Of a DNA stretch of 64,000 nucleotides, positions 1 through 8,896 are shown piece after piece. The number at the start of each line of letters is the position of its first letter. The first letter of the stretch is position 1. The DNA comes from Pseudoalteromonas sp. Scap06 (GTDB lineage Bacteria; Pseudomonadota; Gammaproteobacteria; Enterobacterales; Alteromonadaceae). The notes under the pieces are model-generated. The model had not been told where the DNA came from, did not search any database, and worked only from the letters and a program-made list of their open reading frames with translations. The stretch is from contig NZ_CP041331.1 in NCBI RefSeq assembly GCF_013394165.1, positions 186,001 to 250,000 of the forward strand, read 5' to 3'. Both the position numbers and the translations under genes were made by a program.

Positions 1-313
1 TATTAAATAATCCAAAACCAGTTGAAACGAGGTTTTCTAACAAAATATTATTAAGGTTCTTTATGAGAGATGTATTTGTAGATGAGCTATTATTAGTAAC
101 AATATCTCTGCCAATTAGATCCAGCATAAGCTCTTTATTTCTGAGGGTGCTTTTAAGTGCTTGCGCAGAAAACTCCACACGATTTTGGGAGCTTGTGCGG
201 TATTCTTTTTCGATATTTCGCCATTCATAAGCCAACAAAACGCTTAATAGGACTAGACCGCCTAATAGCAAAAAACAAAAGAGTTTCCATAAATTATTTT
301 TTATTAGTGCCAT
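1..313 (-). CDS. N-terminus of a membrane-anchored sensor protein (partial)
   Basis: The gene runs off the left edge, so only the first 104 codons are visible. The product starts with a short basic segment (MALIKNNLWK), then a hydrophobic helix at about residues 10-28. An extracytoplasmic stretch follows, with an amphipathic region rich in Ser, Asn and Leu. This is the usual start of a sensor kinase, a GGDEF/EAL protein or a chemoreceptor with a periplasmic Cache-like domain. No catalytic domain lies in the window, so the output is unknown. The start ATG (complement of 311-313) has only a weak GAGAAA upstream. The gene is divergent from the one at 737, with about 420 bases between. Confidence 0.55.
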   Translation of the reverse strand, partial: MALIKNNLWKLFCFLLLGGLVLLSVLLAYEWRNIEKEYRTSSQNRVEFSAQALKSTLRNKELMLDLIGRDIVTNNSSSTNTSLIKNLNNILLENLVSTGFGLFN

Positions 314-736
314 CTAATTTCTCACAACCCTTTTGGTAGTGTGTTATGTATTTGGGCCCTTAACTGCACTTTATGGCTAGCTTGGTTTTTTTTCAAGCTA
401 TTTTGTTGCAAAATTGAAACAAACACAAAAAAGCACCCATTATTTAACAATAAAAAACTGGCGCAATTAACAAAAAATTCAGTAAGAGTATTGTTTTTTA
501 TCGCTGAGGTAAGACGTTAATCCATTCTTAAATTGTATATACGTTTATCGCAGTGGTTATTGAGCGGCTATTATAATTTATTCCGTAAATATAATACTGA
601 TTTAAAACAATACCTTTAGTTCAAAATTACAATTAAAACTAGCATTTGTATTAAGCGCTTTAGCTTAGTCATAATTATGCAACAATCATCAGCGATAATA
701 GCTGCATTATTAGTCAATATAGTTTTATAAGCCCCC
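314..736. other. AT-rich divergent intergenic region
   Basis: This 423-base gap separates two divergent genes and must carry both promoters. It is very AT-rich, with several A and T tracts, but I could not single out a convincing -35/-10 pair, operator or hairpin. No supported small gene is visible. Confidence 0.5.
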
Positions 737-1222
737 ATGAGTGAATCCATGGTGCAATTAACCTTTGCACTACCGTCATTTGAAGATCCTATCTCTGCGG
801 CACTGAGCCACAGCATGGAATTTGAAACGCTGTCACAGCAGGCCAATAGCCAGCATCAAATTGCTTTGCAATGCGTTTTGCCTGAGGCTGCCCATGAAGG
901 TGATATTATTTCACTTAGCGCAACGTTGCCAAACGCACGTGAAGCTCAGTACTACACAGAAAAAAAGCTCAGCCAACTTGATTTAGAGCAAGGACGAGTC
1001 ACGCTTAGGTTAAGTGAAATAGCGCACCGTCGTGGTTTTGTAATGCAAATGATTTTGCATGGTAAACACGGTACGTTAAAAAATAGCTTGCAGTTTGATA
1101 TGCACATTAACCAATTTGGTAATGGATATACTGTACCAATAAATACGATTACGCCGCCAAAGCCTCATCGCGTTCGTCAGTACCTTGCCAGTGTGGGAAC
1201 AGCTTTAATCTCACTTTTTTAG
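737..1222 (+). CDS. Hypothetical cytoplasmic protein, 161 aa
   Basis: I do not recognise this family. The 161-residue product has no signal peptide or membrane helix. Its alternating hydrophobic pattern suggests a mostly beta fold, and the C-terminus is basic and then hydrophobic (HRVRQYLASVGTALISLF). The ATG at 737 is the first possible start because a stop codon lies three codons upstream in frame. No good ribosome-binding site precedes it (ATAAGCCCCC), so translation may be weak, or the ATG at 749 may be used. It is convergent with anmK, with a 36-base gap. An orphan, lineage-restricted gene is the most I can support. Confidence 0.6.
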   Translation: MSESMVQLTFALPSFEDPISAALSHSMEFETLSQQANSQHQIALQCVLPEAAHEGDIISLSATLPNAREAQYYTEKKLSQLDLEQGRVTLRLSEIAHRRGFVMQMILHGKHGTLKNSLQFDMHINQFGNGYTVPINTITPPKPHRVRQYLASVGTALISLF

Positions 1223-1258
1223 CTCTTGTTATAAACTTTTCCATTAAGCTTTAATTAG

Positions 1259-2464
1259 TTAATCAGCAAAGCTCACTTTACCCATAGTAATATCTAAAAT
1301 TCCACCCCTTTTATTTTTTGCACTTTGTCGCTGCCCTGCTAAACATTCGTTTGCCAAAATAGCAAACAGCACCGCCTCTTTGGCATCGGGGTGAACACCT
1401 AAATCATCAGTATTCTTAAACGCCTTAATATTTGGGCAGTGTATTAGTAATTGCTCCATCAATAATGGATTATGAATTCCTCCACCACTGGCATATACCA
1501 CACAGTTTTGAACCCCTTCAGCACAGTCATTTAACGCCCTAGCAATCGTAGTCGCAGAAAGCGCATTTAATGTCGCCAACACATCTTCATGGCTTAAATC
1601 TTGGGTTGCGGTTTGGGCTTGGGCTGCGCGTAATAAGGCTAAATTAAACACCTCAGGCCCTGTTGTTTTTGGCAGTGATAATTTAAAAAACGCATTATCG
1701 CTGAGCGCTTTTAGCAGTTTTGCATTCACCTTGCCTGCTTTGGCAAGCTTTGCGCCCTCATCATAATGCAGCCCTTTAAAATAAGACTGTACGTAGGCAT
1801 CCATAATGGTGTTACCTGGGCCTATGTCGCTACTAAACACGCTACTAGTATCACCGTTTTTAGGTAAAAACGTTAAGTTTGCAATGCCACCCATGTTTAA
1901 TAAAATGCGGTTTTCATCAGGGCTGGCAAAAAATAAATAATCGCCATATACCGCTAAAGGTGCGCCTTCGCCCCCTGCGGCTATGTGCTTTTGCCTAAAA
2001 TCGCCAACAGTGGTAATGCTTGTAGTAACTGCTATTTGGTCACTATCACCTATTTGCAAGGTGCCATGTTTAAAGTCATGATGGTTATGCTGCGACTGCG
2101 GACAGTGATAAATAGTTTGCCCGTGGCTTGCTATGGCATCAATACTCGCAGGGTCAATACCCCATGCAATTAAACACTGATTAACCATAGCACCATGGAG
2201 TTTTCCCACCCAAGGGTGTAACAAAGTCAGCACTTCTAAATCGCATTCGCGCTTGGCAAATACCTGCTTTATTTTAGTTTTATACTCGTCGCTGTATTCA
2301 ACCGTAGTAAAATTTTTAACCTCTATTTGTGTATGTAAACCCGCACCGGTTATTTTACATAGCGCCACATCTAAACCATCTAAAGAGGTGCCACTCATTA
2401 AACCAATAATTAAACGACTGGGCTTTTTAGCGCTATTATAAAGGGCTTCGATATGAGGATGCAT
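1259..2464 (-). CDS. anmK: Anhydro-N-acetylmuramic acid kinase
   Basis: AnmK phosphorylates 1,6-anhydro-MurNAc released during cell-wall turnover, cleaving the anhydro ring to give MurNAc-6-phosphate in the cytoplasmic peptidoglycan recycling route. The 401-residue product starts with the family signature GLMSGTSLDGLDV (ATP-binding loop, about residues 22-34). It also has SHGQTIYH, the GDFRQKHIAAGGEGAPL segment, NMGGIANLTFL and DIGPGNTIMDA, all typical of AnmK/UPF0075. The reading frame is open further upstream to 2668, but that extension is low-complexity and overlaps the divergent acetyltransferase gene. The ATG at 2464 gives a length close to the family norm (about 370). It is not adjacent to the nag cluster at 20-28 kb, although MurNAc recycling feeds the same GlcNAc-6-phosphate pool. 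Confidence 0.93.
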   Translation of the reverse strand: MHPHIEALYNSAKKPSRLIIGLMSGTSLDGLDVALCKITGAGLHTQIEVKNFTTVEYSDEYKTKIKQVFAKRECDLEVLTLLHPWVGKLHGAMVNQCLIAWGIDPASIDAIASHGQTIYHCPQSQHNHHDFKHGTLQIGDSDQIAVTTSITTVGDFRQKHIAAGGEGAPLAVYGDYLFFASPDENRILLNMGGIANLTFLPKNGDTSSVFSSDIGPGNTIMDAYVQSYFKGLHYDEGAKLAKAGKVNAKLLKALSDNAFFKLSLPKTTGPEVFNLALLRAAQAQTATQDLSHEDVLATLNALSATTIARALNDCAEGVQNCVVYASGGGIHNPLLMEQLLIHCPNIKAFKNTDDLGVHPDAKEAVLFAILANECLAGQRQSAKNKRGGILDITMGKVSFAD

Positions 2465-2615
2465 AGAGACTCTGTCTGGGTGTTTTTTACATTTTAAAAG
2501 AGTTTTAAGCAAAGTTATACCTGTATACACTTTAATTTTAATGAATTGTTTTTCATTGTTTAAGCGTTTAAAGCTTGCTAAGTTATTGCCTGATAATAAC
2601 AAACTCATTTGTAGC

Positions 2616-3122
2616 ATGATCACTTTACGAGCATTTAAACAACACGATACCTGCCAAATAGTCACCATTTTGAACGATCAACAAGTAGCTCGCTATTTGT
2701 CCTCTAAAATTCCATTTCCTTATACCCAAGCAGATGCAAACTGGTGGGTAAATGAGGGAGCAAAATTTGGCATCATTAAAGCCATTGAAGTTGATGGCCT
2801 GTGTGTTGGTTGTATTGGTGTTATTCCTGGTGAATTTGAGTATAGCCGCAGTGGCGAAATAGGTTATTGGCTTAGTCAGCAGTATTGGGGGCAAGGTATT
2901 ATTACCCAAGCCATAGAGTTAATTACTAAAGAAGTGTTTGAAAGTACTAACTTAAACCGTATTCATGCGGCTGTATTTGCAGGTAATGTTGGCTCAATGA
3001 GCGCGTTGCTTAAAAATGGCTTTAATAACGAAGCTATTTTAAAGAAAGCAATTTATAAAAATGGTCACTATTTTGATAGCCATCTATTTAGTGTGCTAAA
3101 ACAGAGTAATTGTTCTAATTAA
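2616..3122 (+). CDS. GNAT acetyltransferase, RimJ/RimL type
   Basis: The 168-residue protein is an acetyl-CoA-dependent N-acetyltransferase of the RimJ/RimL/Acetyltransf_3 group. It begins MITLRAFKQHD, the usual 'l.LR.....D' opening. The acetyl-CoA loop region reads GEIGYWLSQQYWGQGIITQAI (given here as GEIGYWLSQQ / YWGQGIITQAI), followed by NLNRIHAAVFAGNVGSM and the C-terminal strand YKNGHYFDSHLFSVL. The substrate cannot be read from sequence; relatives modify protein N-termini, amino acids or drugs. An in-frame start at 2541 would add 25 residues that do not fit the fold and would run into the anmK upstream region, so ATG 2616 is preferred. It is divergent from anmK. Confidence 0.85.
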   Translation: MITLRAFKQHDTCQIVTILNDQQVARYLSSKIPFPYTQADANWWVNEGAKFGIIKAIEVDGLCVGCIGVIPGEFEYSRSGEIGYWLSQQYWGQGIITQAIELITKEVFESTNLNRIHAAVFAGNVGSMSALLKNGFNNEAILKKAIYKNGHYFDSHLFSVLKQSNCSN

Positions 3123-3279
3123 ATTCTTTCGACGGTTGAATTAACCACCTTTCGCCCAAAGCTCGTGTATCAAGGTACAAATCTTTTCTACCTATCCGCG
3201 CATTATTGTTGAGCAATGTATAGTTTTAAAGCTTAAACATTCGGTAGTAGGTGGTTTTTCACTTTATTTGGAGGTTTTT

Positions 3280-4308
3280 ATGTCCACAACCAGTCGTCAA
3301 TTTACTTTAGCATCACGTCCATATGGTGCTCCTACTAATGAAAATTTTGAACTTAAAAACGTAGAGTTACCATCATTAAAAGATGGTGAAGTATTGCTGC
3401 GTACTATTTATTTATCACTGGACCCCTACATGCGTGGTCGCATGAGCGATGCTAAATCGTATGCCGACCCTGTAGAAATTGGCGATGTAATGGTTGGTGC
3501 AACGGTTTGCCAAGTCGAATCATCTAAAAATGATAAGTTTAGCGAAGGCGAATGGGTATTAGCATATACAGGCTGGCAAACTTACGCTATCTCAAATGGC
3601 GAGGGCTTAATGTCATTAGGTAAAGAGCCAACTAATCCGTCTTATGCACTTGGTATTATGGGTATGCCTGGCTTTACCGCCTACATGGGCTTACTAGATA
3701 TTGGCGCACCTAAAGCGGGTGAAACCGTTGTTGTTGCAGCAGCTACAGGCCCAGTAGGCGCAACGGTTGGTCAAATAGCTAAAATTAAAGGCTGTAAAGT
3801 AGTAGGCGTTGCCGGAGGCAGCGAAAAATGCGCTCATGCTGTTGAAACTCTTGGTTTTGATGCATGTATAGATCATAAAGCCGAAGATTTTGCCGAGCAG
3901 TTAGAAAAAGCATGTGAGCAAGGCATTGATGTTTATTATGAAAATGTGGGCGGAAAAGTGTTTGATGCCGTATTACCTTTGCTTAATACCTCAGCACGCG
4001 TGCCTATCTGTGGTTTGGTATCGCAATATAATGCCACCAGCTTGCCTGAAGGTCCTGATAGATTAGGTATGCTAATGGGACAATTGTTAACTAAGCGTAT
4101 TAAAATGCAGGGCTTTATCATTTTTGATGACTATGGCGATCGTTATGACGAATTTGCACAAGACATGCAAAAGTGGCTGCAAGACGGAAAAGTTCAGTAC
4201 CGCGAATATCTTGTAGATGGTTTTGAAAAAACCATCAGCGCATTTAACGACATGATCAGCGGGAAGAACTTTGGTAAAACCGTAGTAAAGATTAACAGCC
4301 CACTATAA
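3280..4308 (+). CDS. NADP-dependent oxidoreductase, CurA/YncB family (zinc-free MDR)
   Basis: This 342-residue enzyme belongs to the zinc-independent medium-chain reductases (leukotriene B4 dehydrogenase / CurA group) that use NADPH to reduce alpha,beta-unsaturated carbonyls. Family marks are YLSLDPYMRGRMSD near residue 45, MGMPGFTAYMGLLDIG near 130, the Rossmann loop AAATGPVGATVGQ near 155, and YYENVGGKVFD near 218. The zinc ligands of alcohol dehydrogenases are absent. A GGAGG sequence six bases before the ATG at 3280 fixes the start; a TTG at 3268 overlaps the Shine-Dalgarno and is not used. The GST gene follows after 48 bases, so the two probably form a small electrophile-detoxification operon. 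The natural substrate is unknown. Confidence 0.9.
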   Translation: MSTTSRQFTLASRPYGAPTNENFELKNVELPSLKDGEVLLRTIYLSLDPYMRGRMSDAKSYADPVEIGDVMVGATVCQVESSKNDKFSEGEWVLAYTGWQTYAISNGEGLMSLGKEPTNPSYALGIMGMPGFTAYMGLLDIGAPKAGETVVVAAATGPVGATVGQIAKIKGCKVVGVAGGSEKCAHAVETLGFDACIDHKAEDFAEQLEKACEQGIDVYYENVGGKVFDAVLPLLNTSARVPICGLVSQYNATSLPEGPDRLGMLMGQLLTKRIKMQGFIIFDDYGDRYDEFAQDMQKWLQDGKVQYREYLVDGFEKTISAFNDMISGKNFGKTVVKINSPL

Positions 4309-4356
4309 TAACATTCAGGCTATGTTGTAATTCAACACAGCTCAATAAGGAAGAAA

Positions 4357-4974
4357 ATGATTAAACTACACCACTTAAACAAGTCTCGTTCTAAACGTAT
4401 TATTTGGTTATTAGAAGAGCTTGAGGTTGATTACGAAATTGTTGCTTATCAGCGCAATACTGAAACTTTTTTAGCCCCTGATGAGCTTAAAAGTGTGCAT
4501 CCGCTGGGTAAATCGCCAGTTATAGAAGATGATGGCTTAGTGATCGCCGAGTCTGGTGCTATCACAGATTACCTGATAACTAAATATGGCAAAGGTAAGT
4601 TTGCACCAGTCACAGGTACTGCAGAATTTGTAGACTACCAACAATGGCTTCACTTTGCAGAAAGCTCTGCAATTTTACCATTATTGCTAAAAATGTTTGT
4701 CCAGAAAGATGGTGCTAAAACGCAATTTTTAGAGGGCTATGCCGATACTGAAACCGCTAAAGTAATTAGCTATTTTAACAGCCGCCTTGAAGGCAAACGT
4801 TATTTAGTGGGCGATACTCTCACTGGTGCCGATTTTATGATGTCGTTTATTGTTGAAATCGTTAAAAACGCTGGCCAACTAGGGCACTTTAAAAACCTAG
4901 TTAAATACGATGAGCAATTACAATCTCACGAAAAGTTTCATACTGCCAACGAGCTTGAAGCTAAATACGACTAA
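4357..4974 (+). CDS. Glutathione S-transferase family protein
   Basis: The 205-residue product has the two-domain GST layout: an N-terminal thioredoxin fold (residues 1-80) with KSRSKRIIWLLEEL and HPLGKSPVIEDDGLVIAESGAI (the SPV cis-proline and ES glutathione-binding residues), and an all-helical C-terminal domain with DTLTGADFMMSFIVE. A glutathione-activating Ser or Arg probably lies in the N-terminal SRSKR loop. It is presumably cytosolic and conjugates or reduces electrophiles. A strong AAGGAAG precedes the ATG. It lies directly behind the CurA-like reductase, which supports a shared role in handling reactive carbonyls. Confidence 0.9.
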   Translation: MIKLHHLNKSRSKRIIWLLEELEVDYEIVAYQRNTETFLAPDELKSVHPLGKSPVIEDDGLVIAESGAITDYLITKYGKGKFAPVTGTAEFVDYQQWLHFAESSAILPLLLKMFVQKDGAKTQFLEGYADTETAKVISYFNSRLEGKRYLVGDTLTGADFMMSFIVEIVKNAGQLGHFKNLVKYDEQLQSHEKFHTANELEAKYD

Positions 4975-4989
4975 TTTTATGTTCGCTTT

Positions 4990-5020
4990 GATTGTGGCTA
5001 ACGCAATCAGAGCTACAATC
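4990..5020. terminator. Possible hairpin between convergent genes
   Basis: Arms at 4990-4999 and 5011-5020 pair over 9 of 10 positions around an 11-base loop, between the convergent GST and HD-GYP genes. There is no clear U-tract on either side, so termination is only a guess. Confidence 0.3.
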
Positions 5021-5023
5021 TCG

Positions 5024-6559
5024 TTACTCAGGCCTGTCTAAATAAATTTGTTTAAACGCATTAAAATTCAATTCAAATAATTCAACCAACGTCGGATCGA
5101 AATGATTACCTGCGCCTTTAATTATCTCAGCTTTTGCTTCATCCATGCTCCAAGGCTCTTTATAACAACGACGACAACATAACGCATCAAACACATCTGC
5201 AATCGCAGTAATTCGGCCCTCTAAACTTATATCTTTCTGTTTTTTAGCGTGCGGATAACCCGCTCCATCCCATCGTTCGTGATGATCAATCGCAATATTA
5301 GCCGCCATATCAATGACAGGATTTCCCGTACCTTTGAGTATTTCCCAGCCTTTGGTGGTGTGCTGTTTCATAATTTCCCATTCATCAGGGTCTAATTTAG
5401 CAGGTTTGTTTAAAATCAAGTCTGGAACGCCAACCTTTCCTACATCGTGCAACTGCGCTGCTAAACTAATTCTATCGCAATATGCTCTATTTTGATCATG
5501 TAACTCAGCTAACAATTTGGCATATAAACCTACCCTGATCACGTGGGAACCTGTCTCTTTAGAGCGTGACTCCATCGCCCCACCCATTAACGATATAGCA
5601 AGCTGTTGTGTTTCTTCAACTGAATTGGCTAATAATAGGCTTTCAAATGTTAAAACCACATTACCTAAAAATAAATCGACTAGTTGCTGAGCTTCTTTTT
5701 TAACCGGTTGTAATGATTGGAATGCTAAAATAGAATCGAGCCCTTTTTGGGAGTGATGAAAATAAACATAATGATCATCTGCTATAAAATTCTGCTTAGT
5801 TTGCTTTGCTCTTAAAAAATACTCTTGATGTTTTTGTGGAATACTGTCAATTCCGTTGCCCGTGAATAAATGTATGCCAGAAAGCTCTCCTTCGATCATT
5901 TGTAGTCTTTGATCTAGCTGGCAAATGCCAAATACTTTAGGCGCATCAATATAGAGATTTGCCTCGCTCATATTCAGCACTAACTTAAGCTCTTCCATAA
6001 CAACAGAGGTAAACTCAACTAAATCACCAATTTGGGTAATAGTAGAAATTGCTTTTATTAGTCGCTTTAAATTATGGCGGTGGGTTTGTAACATGCAAAT
6101 ATCGCGATACGCTCGCAAAGAAGTATAAAAAATTAATTCAAGGTCATGGCTTTGCAGTTGGCTCTTTGCTTTATAGCCATCAATATCATAATCGCGGATA
6201 ACACTGCGCTCTGGCGCAACCCCTGGCTGTCCGGTTCTTAAAATAATTCGGCTGTACACATTTTGTAAGTCTTGGCGTATGTAACGAGCAAGCTCTAAGC
6301 CTGCATGCTCTGTCTCCATAACAACATCGAGCAAAATTAAAGCATAGCGTTCTGAGCTTTGTAGTTTTTCTTTTGCTTGAGCTGCACTATAAACACTGTG
6401 CAGCTCGATAGGGCGTTGCTCAAATTCAAAGCGCTTCATTGCAAGTTGAGTTACTTGGTGCACCGAATCATCGTCATCCACCACTAAAATTTTCCATGGT
6501 TCAACGTTTTCAATATCCAAAGCCTGCTTTAAAACGTCATCATCTTGTAACCAATCCAT
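5024..6559 (-). CDS. Response regulator with DUF3369-like region and HD-GYP phosphodiesterase domain
   Basis: The 511-residue protein has a receiver domain (about 22-145; acidic pocket DDD at 28-30, phospho-acceptor D78 in LILLDVVME). A middle region of about 150-320 fits the DUF3369 linker. The C-terminal HD-GYP domain has an intact active site: LHDVGKVGVPD, a conserved QH, HHERWDGAGYP and IADVFDAL. It should hydrolyse c-di-GMP when phosphorylated. The ATG at 6559 is chosen because AGGG lies seven bases upstream; a GTG two codons earlier is possible. It follows the histidine kinase gene with only 16 bases between, so kinase and regulator form a cognate operon. Contrast with the HD-GYP-like regulator at 44398, whose catalytic residues are lost. 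Confidence 0.92.
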   Translation of the reverse strand: MDWLQDDDVLKQALDIENVEPWKILVVDDDDSVHQVTQLAMKRFEFEQRPIELHSVYSAAQAKEKLQSSERYALILLDVVMETEHAGLELARYIRQDLQNVYSRIILRTGQPGVAPERSVIRDYDIDGYKAKSQLQSHDLELIFYTSLRAYRDICMLQTHRHNLKRLIKAISTITQIGDLVEFTSVVMEELKLVLNMSEANLYIDAPKVFGICQLDQRLQMIEGELSGIHLFTGNGIDSIPQKHQEYFLRAKQTKQNFIADDHYVYFHHSQKGLDSILAFQSLQPVKKEAQQLVDLFLGNVVLTFESLLLANSVEETQQLAISLMGGAMESRSKETGSHVIRVGLYAKLLAELHDQNRAYCDRISLAAQLHDVGKVGVPDLILNKPAKLDPDEWEIMKQHTTKGWEILKGTGNPVIDMAANIAIDHHERWDGAGYPHAKKQKDISLEGRITAIADVFDALCCRRCYKEPWSMDEAKAEIIKGAGNHFDPTLVELFELNFNAFKQIYLDRPE

Positions 6560-6575
6560 AAACACACCCTGCTAA

Positions 6576-8693
6576 TTATTGAGTTGATAGCGTTAAGGGA
6601 AATTGAATGAAAAAATAAACACCTGGTGTTTGTTTTTTCTTTACAAATATTTGCCCTTTCAAGCGGTGTACAACAAGGTTATACACAATATTCATGCCTA
6701 AACCGCTACCGCCACCCGCTCTATTTGTGGTGTAAAAGGGATCAAACACTCTTTTTCGAGCTTCTTCAGTCAAGCCGCATCCATCATCTTGATAATGAAT
6801 TTGAACATATTCTGAGTATTCTATATGAACCGTGATTAGCCCTTTTCGATTGCCATTACCATAGCCGTGGACAATAGAATTCATGACTAAGTTTGTAAAA
6901 ATTTGCGCTAAAGCCCCCGGATCAGAGTAGACCTCTGGTTCAAGCTCGGTTGCTGTAACCTTAATATCAATCTCTGTCGTTTTTACTGTGTGATACAGGC
7001 TTCTGAGCACTTCATTAAAATATTGGCTAATATATAAGCTACGGAGCTCTTCTGTGGTTTGATCAACCGCAACACGTTTAAAGCTGCTGATTAAACCAGC
7101 GGCGCGTTGCATATTTTTCAGTAAAATGTCACAACTTAAATCAACTTCAGTAATAAATTCGCTAAACTGCGTTTTACTCAAGGAGCCAGAAGCAACTTTG
7201 TTTTTAGTTTCAATTAGTATTTGTCTCAAATGCGACGTCGCAGTTACACAAACACCTAATGGCGTATTCACTTCATGTGCGACGCCACTAACTAAACTGC
7301 CAAGTGATGACATTTTTTCTGCTTCAACAAGCTCTTGTTGAGTACGGCGAAGCTTTATGGTTTGTTCAAGTAAAGCTTGTTCTGCCTCATAGCGTTTACT
7401 CGACATTAAATTAATAGAATCACTTAGACGGTCATGAGGGCCGCGCTTAGATACAGTTTGAGAAAAGTCGCCACTGGCTATAGCTGAGCAAACCTGATCA
7501 ATATCTTTACTGGCTTTAATTAAACGCTCAAAACTTCTAAACATAGTGCCAAGCTCATCTTTTTGAGCCATATATTTTTGAGCATGAATGGATAAATCTC
7601 CATTAGCTAGCTGTTCAACAGATTTAATCGCAATATTAATACGCTTAGTTGTTCTGTTAATAAAATACCAAAAGAGTAAAAAAATCAGTAATACACTTGC
7701 AAAAGCGGCTGCCAATAATGGTTTAAATTGCGCTTGAATAGGCCCAATAATATCCAATTCAGAGCGGCGCACTATCACTGTCCAATTACCAGTGGCAACC
7801 TTGGCCTTATCAAAATAGAAAACCCCAGAATCAAAAGGATCGTTAGCAGATAGTACCTCTCTTTCTTGTCCCTGTGACTTTAGCTGCTTGGCTATACTTG
7901 CATAATTAGTATCTAAAATTGCTTTCGTTTTTAATCCTGAGTAATTCAATGTCGTTGCAATCACGTTGTCGCGTTGACTGAGTAGCAAAACATCAATTTT
8001 TAATTGCTGCTTTATGGTTTGTAAAAACTCAGTGATGTCAGCAAGTGCTCTATCTACGCTTGCCATACCGACAAATTTATCATTAATGATAATGGGCGAA
8101 CTTTGTTCAACTAGCATTCTTCCCTCGTAAACATAGGGCTCAGTGATCATCGTTTCGGTATTGCCATCACGTAAAAACTGTTGACGTACTCCCTCATAAT
8201 AAAGACTAGATTCCATGTCCACCAAGGGCTCAAGTAACAAGCGTTCAGAGTCACTAAAATCACGATGCCAATAAGGTAAAAAACGACCGGTTTGGTCTAC
8301 ATAAACGCCCTCTTTTAATGGCGAAGCATTCACATAGGCTTGATCTTGATTATCGGCATTAGGCTCATAACCAAAAGAAGCCCCCACGAATGAAGGATTC
8401 ATTTTAAGCACTGCACGAACAAAATTAATACTTGCCTCTCTATCACCAAACAACCCATTTTGCTGTGCTAAGGCCATAATTTCGGTAGTGCGTACTGCCA
8501 ATTGCGTCTCTTCATTTACTTTTGCAGCAATAGTATCGGCGGTCTGACTCAAGTTAAGCTTTGCTTGCATAACAGCCTGATTAAGGCTGGTTGAATACCA
8601 GTAACTCAAAATACCAGTAATAATAAGCATTACGGGAAATGCCAAATAAAGCAGCATTTTTCCTTGCAAAGAATGTATGAGTGTTAGTCGCAT
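6576..8693 (-). CDS. Membrane sensor histidine kinase (dCache-HAMP-HisKA-HATPase)
   Basis: The product is an inner-membrane kinase of about 705 residues. It has a transmembrane helix near residues 13-31 and a large periplasmic dCache-type ligand domain (about 40-320, including the FVGASFGYEP and VGMASVDRALADI segments typical of Cache). A second membrane helix lies near 328-346, then a HAMP region, a coiled segment (LRRTQQELVEAEKMSSLG), the H-box GVAHEVNTPLG (His near 473) and a HATPase with DDGCGL and GGGSGLGMNIV. The 'HEVNTP' H-box marks the HisKA group often paired with diverse regulators. The ligand is unknown. The start is uncertain: the frame is open to a TTG at 8720 with AGGA very close, while ATG 8693 lacks a clear Shine-Dalgarno. 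The HD-GYP regulator follows. Confidence 0.9.
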   Translation of the reverse strand: MRLTLIHSLQGKMLLYLAFPVMLIITGILSYWYSTSLNQAVMQAKLNLSQTADTIAAKVNEETQLAVRTTEIMALAQQNGLFGDREASINFVRAVLKMNPSFVGASFGYEPNADNQDQAYVNASPLKEGVYVDQTGRFLPYWHRDFSDSERLLLEPLVDMESSLYYEGVRQQFLRDGNTETMITEPYVYEGRMLVEQSSPIIINDKFVGMASVDRALADITEFLQTIKQQLKIDVLLLSQRDNVIATTLNYSGLKTKAILDTNYASIAKQLKSQGQEREVLSANDPFDSGVFYFDKAKVATGNWTVIVRRSELDIIGPIQAQFKPLLAAAFASVLLIFLLFWYFINRTTKRINIAIKSVEQLANGDLSIHAQKYMAQKDELGTMFRSFERLIKASKDIDQVCSAIASGDFSQTVSKRGPHDRLSDSINLMSSKRYEAEQALLEQTIKLRRTQQELVEAEKMSSLGSLVSGVAHEVNTPLGVCVTATSHLRQILIETKNKVASGSLSKTQFSEFITEVDLSCDILLKNMQRAAGLISSFKRVAVDQTTEELRSLYISQYFNEVLRSLYHTVKTTEIDIKVTATELEPEVYSDPGALAQIFTNLVMNSIVHGYGNGNRKGLITVHIEYSEYVQIHYQDDGCGLTEEARKRVFDPFYTTNRAGGGSGLGMNIVYNLVVHRLKGQIFVKKKQTPGVYFFIQFPLTLSTQ

Positions 8694-8896
8694 AATTTTA
8701 GGCTTAAACAAGCAAGCCAATGTCCTGAGGATTTGAAGTAGTAAGCTTAAAAATTAGACTATAAAAACTTTCTAGGCAAATGAATTGTGTAGAAATAAAT
8801 GTGAAAGAAGGGTATTAAAATACCAGCTGCCTAGTAGATAAGATTGTTAAATAGGGTATGGTTTAAAGACAAAAACACTCTGCAAAACTTTTATTT

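Noticed and set aside
157..339. 60-codon plus-strand ORF at the left edge
   Set aside because: It is antisense to the N-terminus of a membrane protein with a clear hydrophobic helix on the minus strand and has no ribosome-binding site.
2465..2668. N-terminal extension of anmK to 2668
   Set aside because: The extra 68 residues have no family similarity and overlap the divergent acetyltransferase start; AnmK proteins begin near the GLMSGTSLDG motif.
3143..3256. Distant inverted repeat AACCACCT / AGGTGGTT before the CurA-like gene
   Set aside because: Eight-base arms about 100 bases apart are expected by chance and show no extended pairing.
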